DNA of 64,000 bases from NCBI GenBank assembly GCA_018003315.1, contig JAGNEJ010000001.1:124001-188000 (forward strand), written 5' to 3'. Source of the stretch: Verrucomicrobiales bacterium (GTDB taxonomy: Bacteria; Verrucomicrobiota; Verrucomicrobiia; Verrucomicrobiales; V1-33). Below are positions 8,554-18,300 of the stretch, piece after piece (positions within the stretch are counted from its first letter, which is position 1; the number at the start of each line of letters is the position of its first letter). The position numbers and the translations under genes are program-made. The notes beneath the pieces are model-generated. The model was not told the DNA's origin. It worked only from the letters and a program-made list of their open reading frames with translations, and ran no database searches.

Positions 8554-10314
8554 ATGAGCATCATCCCGGGCAAGGAGAGAATCGCGATGGCGCTGCAGGC
8601 AACGAAGGATCGGCTGCTTGCGGAGCGCCACGAGTCCGGCATGTGGCGGGGTGAACTGTCCAGCAGTGCCCTGGCCACGGCGACCGCCGTGCTGGCTTTG
8701 CGTTTGGTGGATCCCGCAGCCCACGAGGAAGCGGCGCAAGGCGGGCTCCGTTGGCTGGCCGCAACCCAATGTGCCGACGGCGGCTGGGGGGACACCACCC
8801 TCAGTCTGCCCAATATTTCCACCACTCTGCTCTGCTGGGCGGCATTTGGCGGGAGTGAAGGGCTTTTTCCGGAAACCGTGCAAGCCTGCCAGCAGTGGAT
8901 CCAGAAACAGGCCGGCGGACTGGAGCCTGCGACCTTGGCGGAAAGCCTGCGCAGACGCTACGGGAAGGACCAGACCTTCTCGGTTCCCATCCTGATGGCC
9001 TGCGCCCTGGGCGGACGTCTCGGTCCGGCCCCGCGATGCTGGAAACTGGTTCCGCAGCTCCCCTTTCAGCTCGCTGCGCTGCCGCGCCAGTGGTTCGCCG
9101 CGTTGAGCCTGCCGGTGGTCAGCTATGCGCTGCCGGCGCTGGTCGCCATCGGCCAGGTGCGTCATTTCCACAGCCCCACCGGTCCGGGGCGATGGATGCG
9201 CTCCCTGGTTCGCGAGCGCACCCTGCGGTTGCTGGCCGAAATCCAGCCCGACGGCGGCGGCTACCTGGAGGCGACTCCACTGACCAGTTTTGTCACGATG
9301 GCGCTGGCGGGAATGGAGTTGAAATCGCACCCGGTCGCCCAGCAGGGGGTAGGCTTCCTGCTCCGTTCCCGAAGGGCCGACGGAAGCTGGCCCATCGACA
9401 CCGACCTGGCCACCTGGGGAACCACGCTGGCCGTGAAAGCCCTGGGACCGAATGCAGACCTGAACCGTTCCGCAATCCGCGAATGGCTCCTGCAGCAGCA
9501 GTTCCGGGAAACGCACCCCTACACCCTCTCGGCACCGGGAGGCTGGGCGTGGACGGATCTGCCCGGGGGAGTGCCCGATGCCGACGACACCTCCGGCGCA
9601 CTTCTTGCCTTGGGAAATCTGGGTGCGGATCCGCGCCTTTCCGAGGCGGTCAGCCGGGGAATCAACTGGCTCCTCCAACTGCAGAATCACGACGGAGGCA
9701 TGCCCACGTTTTGCCGGGGCTGGGGAACGCTGCCCTTCGACCGTAGTTCGCCGGAGCTGACGGCCCACGCCCTCGCTGCCTGGTCCAGATGGCCGCGCTC
9801 GCATCCCAGGCTGGCCGCGGCTTCCCGCAGGGCGCTGCGCTTTCTGCAAAAACACCAGCAGCCCGACGGCGCGTGGGAACCGCTATGGTTCGGAAACCAA
9901 TGGTGTCCGCAGGAACTGAACCTCGTTTATGGAACCGCCGCGGTCCTGCGGGATTTGTGTCTTCTGAAGGCAGCGGAGTTTCCTGAAATCCTCCCCCTGC
10001 GCCGCCGCGCCGCCGCATTTCTCCAGCACAGCCAGCATCACAACGGCGGCTGGGGAGGGAGGGTGGCTGAACATGCCAGCATTGAGGAAACCGCCCTGGC
10101 ACTCCAGTCGCTGGTTCGCCAGGCGAGGTTGGAACCGGATACGGTGGATCACGCCAAACTTGACCTGGGAACAACCCGCCTGCTCGATCTGACCAGGGAC
10201 GGCACCTGCTTTCCAGCGGCTCCCATCGGGCTGTACTTTGCCCGCCTGTGGTACCACGAGCGTTTATACCCGACCATCTGGACCGTGGCCGCGCTCCGGG
10301 AAGTTGCGGAGTGA
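8554..10314 (+). CDS. Squalene-hopene-cyclase-like triterpene cyclase
   Basis: With the start at 8554 (MSIIPGKERIAMALQ) the protein has 586 residues; open alternatives are 8500 and 8587. It belongs to the prenyltransferase/squalene-oxidase-repeat alpha/alpha-barrel family. The protonating motif of squalene-hopene cyclases is present as DADDTSG (residue 342 onward, bases 9577-9597). QW-type repeats include RWLAATQCADGGWGD, NWLLQLQNHDGGMP, RFLQKHQQPDGAWEP and AFLQHSQHHNGGWGG. The usual DxDD context is DVDDTA, so the Ala and Ser variants are mild. It would cyclise squalene or a related polyprene at the membrane. No squalene-synthesis (HpnCDE) or hopanoid-tailoring gene is in the window, so the product is open. 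The divergent neighbour is the NtrC-type regulator. Confidence 0.85.
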   Translation: MSIIPGKERIAMALQATKDRLLAERHESGMWRGELSSSALATATAVLALRLVDPAAHEEAAQGGLRWLAATQCADGGWGDTTLSLPNISTTLLCWAAFGGSEGLFPETVQACQQWIQKQAGGLEPATLAESLRRRYGKDQTFSVPILMACALGGRLGPAPRCWKLVPQLPFQLAALPRQWFAALSLPVVSYALPALVAIGQVRHFHSPTGPGRWMRSLVRERTLRLLAEIQPDGGGYLEATPLTSFVTMALAGMELKSHPVAQQGVGFLLRSRRADGSWPIDTDLATWGTTLAVKALGPNADLNRSAIREWLLQQQFRETHPYTLSAPGGWAWTDLPGGVPDADDTSGALLALGNLGADPRLSEAVSRGINWLLQLQNHDGGMPTFCRGWGTLPFDRSSPELTAHALAAWSRWPRSHPRLAAASRRALRFLQKHQQPDGAWEPLWFGNQWCPQELNLVYGTAAVLRDLCLLKAAEFPEILPLRRRAAAFLQHSQHHNGGWGGRVAEHASIEETALALQSLVRQARLEPDTVDHAKLDLGTTRLLDLTRDGTCFPAAPIGLYFARLWYHERLYPTIWTVAALREVAE

Positions 10315-10323
10315 GCCGGGAGG

Positions 10324-10337
10324 TTTTCGGGCGAAAA
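10324..10337 (+). terminator. Weak terminator-like hairpin after the cyclase gene
   Basis: TTTTC-GGGC-GAAAA forms a 5-bp stem followed by GTTTTATTT. The stem is short and AT-rich, so this is a weak candidate only. Confidence 0.25.
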
Positions 10338-10348
10338 GTTTTATTTGC

Positions 10349-10371
10349 CAATTAGCGCAAATTCGCAATTG
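10349..10371 (+). promoter_or_regulatory. Inverted repeat upstream of pstS
   Basis: CAATT-A-GCG and CGC-AATTG face each other around CAAATT, giving an 8-bp dyad with one bulge, 20 bases before the pstS start at 10392. It lies in a short AT-rich spacer that should hold the operon promoter. It does not resemble the proteobacterial Pho box. It could be an operator or the end of the cyclase transcript. Confidence 0.3.
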
Positions 10372-10391
10372 TCGTTGCATCCTTCCTTGCG

Positions 10392-11291
10392 ATGCCTCCA
10401 TTGCCACGCCTCGGTTCGAAACGCCTCTTTTTGGTCGTCCTTTTCTGGGGCTTCCTTTTCCGGGCATTCGGACCGGCGGCTCCGTTGAAAATCAATGGCT
10501 CCACCACGGTGAATCTCCCGGTGGCCGAGGCGGCGGAGGTGTTGCGTGCGGAAAAACGGATGGCGATTCAGGTGGACACCCAGGGCGGGAGCAGCGGAGG
10601 CATTTCCATGCTGGGGGAAGGGCTGGTGCAGATCGGAATGATTTCCAAACACGTCTCGGAGGAAGATCGGAAGAAATTTCCGCAATGCGACTACCGCGAG
10701 ATTCGCATCGGAGAGGACGCCGTGGCGATGATCGTGAGCCGGGACGTGTGGGACGGCGGCGTGAAATCCTTGAGCAAGGAACAGGCGAAGGGGATCTACG
10801 AGGGGCGGATCAAAAACTGGAAGGAACTGGGCGGTCCGAACCAGCGCATCGCCTTCTTCAACAAGGAACCCGGACGCGGCACCTGGGAGGTGTTTGTCCA
10901 CTGGCTTTACGGCCATTCCAAAGACGCACCGCCTGTGAATTTTCCCGAGGTGGGCGGCAACGAGGAGACCCGCAACAAGGTTGCCGGCACGAAGGGGGCG
11001 CTTTCGCAGCTTTCGTCATCGTGGGCGGACGGAAAGAAGGTCTTCGCGCTTTCGATCAAAGGGGACGACGGCAGGGAAACAGCCCCTACCAATGAAAACA
11101 TAGCCACCGGAGCCTATGCCTTGCGGCGTCCGTTGTTTCTCCTGACAAACGGAGAACCGTCGGGGGATGCGAAAACGCTGGTGGATTTCATGCTGAGCGC
11201 ACGGGGGCAGCAACTGGTGGCGAAGCACGGCTACCTGAAACTTGCTGAATTGAAGGCACCGGAAGGAAATCAAGCACCTCCGCTCCGGTAA
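10392..11291 (+). CDS. pstS: PstS-family periplasmic substrate-binding protein
   Basis: This 299-residue protein has an N-terminal signal (hydrophobic stretch LFLVVLFWGFLFRAFG) and the PBP_like/PstS fold. Recognisable blocks are INGSTTVNLPVAEA (oxyanion loop), VDTQGGSSGGISMLGEG and a C-terminal VDFMLSARGQQLVAKHGYL. It would bind phosphate or a similar oxyanion and deliver it to the membrane proteins at 12377-14180. The block that usually reads GSGT in this family reads GRGT here (KEPGRGTWEVF), which may alter the ligand pocket. It is the first gene of a five-gene plus-strand cluster with a rhodanese inserted after it. Confidence 0.88.
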   Translation: MPPLPRLGSKRLFLVVLFWGFLFRAFGPAAPLKINGSTTVNLPVAEAAEVLRAEKRMAIQVDTQGGSSGGISMLGEGLVQIGMISKHVSEEDRKKFPQCDYREIRIGEDAVAMIVSRDVWDGGVKSLSKEQAKGIYEGRIKNWKELGGPNQRIAFFNKEPGRGTWEVFVHWLYGHSKDAPPVNFPEVGGNEETRNKVAGTKGALSQLSSSWADGKKVFALSIKGDDGRETAPTNENIATGAYALRRPLFLLTNGEPSGDAKTLVDFMLSARGQQLVAKHGYLKLAELKAPEGNQAPPLR

Positions 11292-11362
11292 CCAGCCCGC
11301 ACCGGGCGCGATGCGACCGGACACACCCTGCTTCACCCAACGCCAACCCCATCTCGAAATTC

Positions 11363-12301
11363 ATGAAGACATCCTGGCTTGCCACGTTCCTCGGTGCACT
11401 GCTCCCATGCGCCGCCCCCGCAGACATCGCGGTCATTTCCCCGGCGGCAGCCAGCAAACTGATCGCCCAATCCGACGCCAGGGCGCGCCCCGTGGTCCTG
11501 GATACGCGGGGTGGATACAAGGACTACTTCCGCGGGCACCTGCCCACGGCGCACCATCTGGAGTTTGACACCCTGCGCGGAACGGAAAACGCCGTGCCCG
11601 TCCAGTACCTGCCCGCCGACCTGACAATACCGCTTCTTGTCAGGGCCGGGGTGGACAAAAACCGATTGCACCTCATCTATGCCACCGGGGATGTGCTGCC
11701 GAACGACGAGATTCTGAGTGCCAGCATGGTCGCCTACGTCCTGGAGAAATACGGCGTGGAGAACATCCGCATCGTGGACGGCGGTCTGGCTGAATGGAAA
11801 AAGCAGGGCCTTCCAGTCACTCAGGATTACTTTGGCAATCCCGCAGGCAGGCTGCCTGACAAGGGTCATCCGGAAATCGCAGCCAGCATCAAGGAGGTGC
11901 AGTCCCATGTGGGCAAGGCGGGAAACGTCCTGGTGGATGCCCGGCCGGTCAATGAATTCCGGGGTGAGGACGACATCTGGCTGCGCAAAGGCCATATCCC
12001 GGGCGCCATCAGCTTTCACTGGGCCCGACTGATGGAGGCGGACAACACGCACAAATTCAAACCGTTCGCGCAAGTGAAGGCGGAACTGGAAGCCGCTGGC
12101 ATCACAAGGGACAAGAGCATCATCTGCTACTGCGGCACCTCCAGGGAGGGCAGCCTGCTGCGGTTTTACCTGAAGCATGTGGCGGGCTACCCCGACGTGC
12201 GCCTCTACGAAGGCGCTTGGAAGGAATACGTCTGGCTCAACAACAAATCCCTCCCGGCGGAGCAGGGCGGCGAGCCTGCTGGCCACCCGGCGCCAAAATG
12301 A
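11363..12301 (+). CDS. Exported two-domain rhodanese (sulfurtransferase)
   Basis: 312 residues with a signal peptide (MKTSWLATFLGALLPCAAPA). Two rhodanese domains are visible. The first (about 30-155: VVLDTRGGYKDYFRGHLPTA ... IRIVDGGLAEWKKQGLP) has no catalytic Cys at the expected loop. The second (about 170-300: VLVDARPVNEFRGEDD ... CYCGTSREGSLLRFYL) has the active-site Cys in YCGTSREGS. Tandem rhodaneses normally keep one active domain, as here. It would act in the periplasm, transferring sulfane sulfur from thiosulfate or a persulfide. Its place between pstS and pstC is unusual and suggests a link to the transported anion or to sulfur stress; that is inference. Confidence 0.9.
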   Translation: MKTSWLATFLGALLPCAAPADIAVISPAAASKLIAQSDARARPVVLDTRGGYKDYFRGHLPTAHHLEFDTLRGTENAVPVQYLPADLTIPLLVRAGVDKNRLHLIYATGDVLPNDEILSASMVAYVLEKYGVENIRIVDGGLAEWKKQGLPVTQDYFGNPAGRLPDKGHPEIAASIKEVQSHVGKAGNVLVDARPVNEFRGEDDIWLRKGHIPGAISFHWARLMEADNTHKFKPFAQVKAELEAAGITRDKSIICYCGTSREGSLLRFYLKHVAGYPDVRLYEGAWKEYVWLNNKSLPAEQGGEPAGHPAPK

Positions 12302-12376
12302 CGGGCTTCATTCCGCTGCGCCGCCGGGCGCTCCGCAAAGGCGGATACAGTTTTCCCACGATCAGCGAGGAACGGA

Positions 12377-13327
12377 ATGCAGCATCAGCAATCCGACCGC
12401 ACACCTTCACAAAACAATGGCAACGCCGTCCGCTCGGTGCGGCGCTGGAGTGCGACGGCGATTTTGAGCTGGGGCTTTTCGTTGTTTGCGGCCGGCGCAT
12501 TCGGTGCGGTGGCGGTGACGCTGCTGGTGCAGAGCTGGCCCGCCTGGAAACACGAAGGGGCGAACTTCCTCACCGGCACCCAGTGGTTTTACCGGCAGGA
12601 TTCATTTGGCGCAGCCCCGATGATTTTCGGAAGCATCGCCGTGGCGCTGGTGGCGCTGGCGGCGGCAGCTCCGGTGGGCATCGGTGCGGCCGTCTTTGCG
12701 GTGGAATTCCTGCCTCCCCGGCTGCGGCTGGGGTTGAAGGTTGGCGTCGAGCTGCTGGCCGGCATTCCCTCCGTGGTCTACGGGCTGCTGGGCATCCTCA
12801 TCCTGCGCGACTGGGTTTATGAAGCCCTGGCGGCATTTGATCCCCTGAGCGGTGACACCCTGCTCACCGCCGGAGTGCTGCTGGCCGTGATGATCCTGCC
12901 GACGATCATGACGCTGTCGGACGACGCGCTGCGCGGCGTGCCGTCAAGCCAGCGCATGGCCGCCCGCGGTCTGGGGCTCACTGCTACGGAGACGGTGTTC
13001 AGCGTAAGCCTGCCGCAGGCTTTCCCAGGGCTGCTTGCCGCCGTGCTCCTCGCCCTGGGCCGGGCGCTTGGGGAAATGATCGCCGTGTTCCTTGTGGTGG
13101 GGCGTCAGGACAATCAATGGCCGGTGTCGTTCCTGTCGCTGCGTCCGCTGGCGGAAGCCGGCCAAACGCTCGCCAGCAAGCTCGGCAGTGCGGAAACAAA
13201 CATCGCCTACGGGGCTCCGCTGCATTGGGGTGCGATGATGGGGCTCGCCCTGGTTCTGCTGGGGCTGGTTTTGTTCGTTGTCCTGGCGGCCACCTGGCTG
13301 CGGCGGCTCCGGCAGCAGCACCTCTGA
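12377..13327 (+). CDS. pstC: Phosphate-type ABC transporter permease PstC
   Basis: 316 residues with about six membrane segments, starting at residue 28 (ATAILSWGFSLFAAGAFGAV). The binding-protein-dependent permease signature is visible as MAARGLGLTATETVFSVSLP followed by GLLAAVLLALGRALGEMIAV, and the PstC-typical stretch GIPSVVYGLLGILIL is present. It forms the transmembrane channel with PstA (13329-14180). It follows the rhodanese gene by 75 bases and precedes pstA by one base. Confidence 0.92.
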   Translation: MQHQQSDRTPSQNNGNAVRSVRRWSATAILSWGFSLFAAGAFGAVAVTLLVQSWPAWKHEGANFLTGTQWFYRQDSFGAAPMIFGSIAVALVALAAAAPVGIGAAVFAVEFLPPRLRLGLKVGVELLAGIPSVVYGLLGILILRDWVYEALAAFDPLSGDTLLTAGVLLAVMILPTIMTLSDDALRGVPSSQRMAARGLGLTATETVFSVSLPQAFPGLLAAVLLALGRALGEMIAVFLVVGRQDNQWPVSFLSLRPLAEAGQTLASKLGSAETNIAYGAPLHWGAMMGLALVLLGLVLFVVLAATWLRRLRQQHL

Positions 13328-13328
13328 C

Positions 13329-14180
13329 ATGAGACGCCGCCTCATCCATCACACTTTTCGGGCAGTCACGGGCCTGTGCGCGGCGGCGGCCTGCCTCGTC
13401 TTTGGCGGCATCGTGTGGGCCATTGTCCGGCGCGGCTGGCCCGCGGTGAGCTGGAGTTTTCTTACGGAACAGATCAAACGGGTCGGCGCGGAAGGCGGGA
13501 TTTTTTACAATCTGGTGGGCACCGGCATCCTGGTCGCAACCGCACTGGTCGTCTGCATGCCCTTCGCGCTGGGGCTGGCCCTGCTGCACGGCATCTACCT
13601 GAAGGACAGCCGCCTGCGCGGAGCGACAACCGTGCTGCTGCACCTGCTCAACGGCGTGCCCAGCATCGTCTTTGGCATTGCGGGCATGATGGTGTTTGTC
13701 CATTGGCTTGGCTGGGGAAAAAGCTGGCTCAGCGGCGGCATCCTCCTCGGTTTCATGATCCTGCCAACGGTCACCGTGGCGCTGGCGGAACGCATGGACC
13801 GCCTGCCCTGGCGCTACGTGGAGGCCGCCGCGGGGCTGGGACTGCGCCGTTCGCAGATCATCCGCAGCGTCATCCTGCCGCAAAGCATGGGCGGACTCGT
13901 CACCGGTTCCCTGCTGGGCCTCGCCCGGGCGGCCGGTGAGACCGCACCCATCATGTTCACTGCGACCATTTTTTCCGGCGCCACCTTCCCCGACGGCATC
14001 CGGGAAAATCCGGTGCTTTCGCTTCCCTATCATATTTTCATCCTCGCGCAGGACTCATTTGATCCGGACGCAGGGCGGAACTTGTGGGGCGCTGCCCTCA
14101 CCCTGCTGGCATTGGTGGTGGTGCTCTCCGCCACCGCACTGCCCGCGCGGCTCAAATTCCACGAGGAGGCCCGGTTCTGA
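13329..14180 (+). CDS. pstA: Phosphate-type ABC transporter permease PstA
   Basis: The start at 13329 lies one base after the pstC stop (TGACATG), which argues for translational coupling; an in-frame start 51 bases upstream would overlap pstC and add no family sequence. The 283-residue protein has six predicted membrane spans. Its coupling loop is YVEAAAGLGLRRSQIIRSVI followed by LPQSMGGLVTGSLLGLARAA and GETAPIMFTATIF, which is characteristic of PstA. The stop overlaps the pstB start by one base (TGATG). Confidence 0.93.
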   Translation: MRRRLIHHTFRAVTGLCAAAACLVFGGIVWAIVRRGWPAVSWSFLTEQIKRVGAEGGIFYNLVGTGILVATALVVCMPFALGLALLHGIYLKDSRLRGATTVLLHLLNGVPSIVFGIAGMMVFVHWLGWGKSWLSGGILLGFMILPTVTVALAERMDRLPWRYVEAAAGLGLRRSQIIRSVILPQSMGGLVTGSLLGLARAAGETAPIMFTATIFSGATFPDGIRENPVLSLPYHIFILAQDSFDPDAGRNLWGAALTLLALVVVLSATALPARLKFHEEARF

Positions 14181-14920
14181 TGAACGAAGCCGTGCTGCAG
14201 ATCCGAAACCTTTCGGTGGTGGCCGGGTCGCAATGGTTGCTGCGCGAAGTGACGTTCGACATTCCACGGGGCGGAGTTTTCGGCATCATGGGACCTTCAG
14301 GAGCCGGGAAAAGCACGCTGCTCAAGTGCCTCAACCGTCTGGCGGAACTCTCCGGCCTGCGGGTCAGCGGCGAGGTGCTGTTCCATGGACGGAACCTCCG
14401 CGGCGAAGATCCCGACACCCTCCGCAGCCGCATCGGCATTCTGTTCCAGCAGCCGGTGGTCTTCCCCAAAAGCATCCTCGCCAACGTCCTCTTCGGCGTC
14501 AAGCACCTCGGGAAGGCACCCCGCCGTGAGCACCAAGCCATCGCGCAGCGGGCGCTGCAGGAAGCGGCGCTATGGGACGAAGTCAAAGACCGCCTCCCCA
14601 CCCCGGCGCTGAAACTTTCGGTCGGCCAGCAGCAGCGGCTCTGCCTGGCCCGCACCCTCGCCACCGATCCGGAGGTCATCCTCATGGATGAGCCGACCAG
14701 CGCCCTGGATCCCCGCAGCACTGCCGCGGTGGAAGAGTTGATCCGGCAGATCTCCGCCTCCCGCACCATCGTTCTGGTCACGCACCATCTCCAACAAGCC
14801 CGCCGCATTTGCCGGCATCTGGCATTCCTTGCTGTCCGGGATGGCTCCGGGCAATGCCTTGCCCACGGAACCACGGAGGAAACATTGGACAATCCCGTGG
14901 CGGCACCGTTTGTCGCCTAA
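14180..14920 (+). CDS. pstB: Phosphate-type ABC transporter ATP-binding protein PstB
   Basis: 246 residues starting at the ATG that overlaps the pstA stop. Walker A GPSGAGKST, Q-loop region GILFQQPVVFPKS, ABC signature LSVGQQQRL, Walker B VILMDEPTSALD and switch His in VLVTHHLQQARR are all present. It energises import through PstCA. It is about the usual length for PstB (roughly 250). No phoU or phoBR gene follows; instead it converges with a small ArsR-type regulator 18 bases away. Confidence 0.92.
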   Translation: MNEAVLQIRNLSVVAGSQWLLREVTFDIPRGGVFGIMGPSGAGKSTLLKCLNRLAELSGLRVSGEVLFHGRNLRGEDPDTLRSRIGILFQQPVVFPKSILANVLFGVKHLGKAPRREHQAIAQRALQEAALWDEVKDRLPTPALKLSVGQQQRLCLARTLATDPEVILMDEPTSALDPRSTAAVEELIRQISASRTIVLVTHHLQQARRICRHLAFLAVRDGSGQCLAHGTTEETLDNPVAAPFVA

Positions 14921-14938
14921 CCTCTAACCTCCCCGGAA

Positions 14939-15262
14939 TCAGCCACCGCCGAGCCGGAACGAACAGCATCCCAGTTCCAGCACGCCGTGGTTTCTGGCCA
15001 GGGCGTCGGTGATCCCGCTGGAAAGGCTGTAAATTCGCTGTTGGGCGATGGCTTTCATCTCTGCGAGCCCGGCATCCTTCAGCATCTTCAGGTGGCGGGA
15101 GGTGGTGTAGAGCGTCAGGCCCGTCTCCGCCGCCAGCGCGGAAACCGCCCGGGGTCCGGCGGCCAGTGCCCGCACGATGTCCATGCGCGCCGGATCGGCC
15201 AGCGCCCGCAGCATCGGAACGCAATCGCGCAGGGGATCGGTTGGTTTCTTGCGGGCGGCCAT
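14939..15262 (-). CDS. ArsR-family winged-helix regulator with a C-terminal Cys pair
   Basis: This 107-residue protein has the ArsR/SmtB winged helix: LRALADPARMDIVRALAAG (about 18-36), then VSALAAETGLTLYTTSRHLK for the helix-turn-helix and KAIAQQRIYSLSSG for the wing. The last residues read VLELGCCSFRLGG, so two adjacent cysteines sit near the C-terminus and could bind a soft metal or metalloid; the classical ArsR CVC site is not seen. It converges on pstB and may regulate the pst/rhodanese operon or act elsewhere. Its own promoter would lie in 15263-15337. Confidence 0.85.
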   Translation of the reverse strand: MAARKKPTDPLRDCVPMLRALADPARMDIVRALAAGPRAVSALAAETGLTLYTTSRHLKMLKDAGLAEMKAIAQQRIYSLSSGITDALARNHGVLELGCCSFRLGGG

Positions 15263-15337
15263 GGACGTTTTATAGCACCGTTGGCGCCGCCTTGCCAGTG
15301 GACAGTCGGCGATTTCCGGGATGAGTTCAGCGGATCC

Positions 15338-18300
15338 TCAGGGAACCAGGCGCACCCTGACAAAATGGCGCGGCGTTTCGCTGCCGGTTGGCAGCGGGAC
15401 GCGCCAGAGGTCCTCCACGCTGCCGTCTGCGGTGAGCACTCGGGAGACCAGGCTGTTGCCAGCAGTGGTCCAGGCGGCCAGGGATTCCGAGTTTTCCGGA
15501 ACCAGCCGTCCGGTGGTCTGCCAGGGGGCATGGCGGAAACTCACCAGGAGTGCCTCTCCAGCGGGAGATACAAGCACGGAAAATTCGGGCCGGACCGAGC
15601 CGGAAATGTCGGAGGTCCCGAATGCCGCTTCCAATCCGGCCGGCGAATCATCCCCATCGGCATCGGCTGCCGGATCACCTGCGGGAAGTTGGCGGTCGTC
15701 CGCCCCTGGCAGTCCGCCCGCAACCCTGCTGGGCCGCCAGGAAGCGGGATCGCCGGGCGCATCGCTGCTTCCGGGCCGTTGAAAAACCAGTGCCAGACCG
15801 CCGCCATCGGCATCCGTCGGCCAGGGCGCCTGGTCGTCGAAGGCAAAACGGAAAATGTCCGCACCCTTGGGATTTGTCAGGGCAATTTCCTCGCCGACGT
15901 TGTCGAGCGCGCCGACAAATTGTCCGGCCACGGGAAGTCCGGGGCCGAACTGGCCGGCAAAGGCCGCCAGATTTCGCACCACCAGCAGCCTGGCACCGGC
16001 TGCGAGCACCGTGCCTTGAGGGAAGGTGAACGTGATGCCGGAAAACGAGCAGCCGCTCAGGTCAACATCCTCTGACGAGAAATTGACCAGTTCGAGGAAT
16101 TCGTGATCCGAACTGGTGGCGGGGTTGTAGTGAATTTTGGAAACGGCCAGACTCGCGGCGCTCGCCGGAGCACCAACGACGAACCGTGCGACGGTGAGGG
16201 CGCTCCAAATTTCGCTGCCGCTGCCGGGAGTGCCTGTGACGGCGCGGGCCCGGACCACGGCGCTTTGCGTCAGGGCTGGCGGCAGGGTGTACAGCGAGCC
16301 AACGGCGTTGCCCGTCACCGCCTGCCGCGGATCGCTGCCGTCCGTGGTGTAGTAAATGGCGGAGCCGGGAGTGGGTGCGGTCATGGTCAGGCTGTAGCCG
16401 ACGGAAACGATGCCGCCATGTTTGGCCAGGACCGGAGGTTCTGTGGCCGGCCACAGCCGGGGATTCTGGGATGCCAGCCGGGTAATCAACGCAAAGGAAT
16501 TGGCCCGCTCATGCAGCGAGGGGAGCCACGAATCCCGAACCGAAAGCACCGTGGGCAGCCAGTCTGTTTCACGAAGGTAGGGATTTTTGAGCGGCACGCC
16601 AGGGCGGCTTTCAGTGTTGCCGTATGGAGTTTCCACCGCGGTGTCACCCCAGCGCGCGCTTTCCGCGACAATGGCCTTGTCCAGTTGCGCGGCGAGCTGC
16701 ATCCAGCGGTTCTGACAGTTGAGGACGCTGAGTGGACCGCCGTTGTTCAGCAGGAAATGAGCGCGGTCGGCCACTAGCAGACGCCATTCCGCATTGGCCC
16801 GCAACGCATTCCACAACGGTCCCGGCGTTCTGGCAGTGCTCGTGTTCGGCGCCCCGCTGCTGATGCGGTTGATGGAGTGGTTGTCGAGGGCGATTTCCTG
16901 GTCCCAGGCCAGCCAGCGGTACTGCGCTCCGGCGCTTTTCCGACGCCAGGCGGCCCCGTTGTGGTGCGGCCAGTCTTCCGCCTCGCAGAACTGGTGCATG
17001 AGATAGTAGTCGGCAAAATTGACCGGGTCCAGCCACTGCTGGATGGCCGCGTAAGCCGCCGGACTGGCGAGCCCGGCTGCAGCGGCATTGAACATGCTTT
17101 TCCATGCACTGGCGGGCGAGGAATCCGGATCAACAAAATCCGGCACCACCTCGAAATCCGCAGGCTCGCCGCCTTCATGCAGGGCAAGGAAATCGGCATC
17201 GATGTGTTCCGCCACATCATAGACCCCCCAGTAAAGGCCGTTGATGACGACGTGCACATAGCGGCTTTGGGGTGAGAGATTTCCCATGCTTTCCCAGGTC
17301 CGCCGCACCCAGACGTCCCGCATCATCACGGAATCATCCGGACGATAGCGCGCCGGGTCCCAGCTGACCAGCCCCCACCCGTCGGTGAACGTGGCCCGCA
17401 GCACGAGCTTGTCGAAACCGGACGCGCCGGAGCCTGGAAAGAAGCGGTAGCGCAGTTTTGTCGATCCGGATTGACCTTTGAAGGAGAGCCGCAGGGAATG
17501 CTTCTGCATGCGCCAGGGGCGGCGGCTGCTGTTTCCGTGAATTTCAATGCGGCACGTCTCGTGAAACCCCTCGTCGGCTGCGGCGGGATTGATCATTTCC
17601 ACGGAACAATCCCGCTCCCATGCCGCCCCGGAACTTTGCGGGTTCTGGTAAATGCCGTTGGCGCCCAGAAAGTCTGCCGGATTCAGGGCGATGCTCAGCG
17701 TTGGGATGGACTGGAGGGCATCGGCAATGCCATAACCATCCAGCGCACCGGCAGCCACCCGCTGGTCCATGGCGTAGTTCGCAGGAACGGTGCCGTCCCC
17801 GGCGCCGTCGTTGCTGTTGACCTCGGAATTGTTTCCCCAGGTGGCCGGCCACCCCGGGGGACTGGCGGGCTGCGCCGCAATGGCCGACGCCAGCAGATAG
17901 CTTTGCGCGACCGCATTGCTGGGGATCCATCCCGGCACAAACGCGGCGGCGCGGACGACGGTGGTGCTGCTGATGGTTAGTGGTGCGGTGTAAATGCTGC
18001 CGGTGGTGGCGGTGGGCACGGAGCCATCCAGAGTGTAGCGAATCTCCGCGCCGGGTGTCGGGCAGGTGATGGCGGTGGTGAACGGAGCGGAAAAATACCG
18101 CCGGTCCACGCTGAAGGCCGTGTCGCCGACCAGTCCGGTGCTGGGACTGTCATTCGCGGCACCCGGTGTGGGCGTGGCATAATAGACGCCACCCGGCGGC
18201 AATGTCCCTGCCAGATCCACCGTGGGAAGGAGCAGGAAATCACCGTCCGAAGCGCCCTGTTTCAAACCCTGAAAGGCAACGACGTTCACCCCGCTGACCA

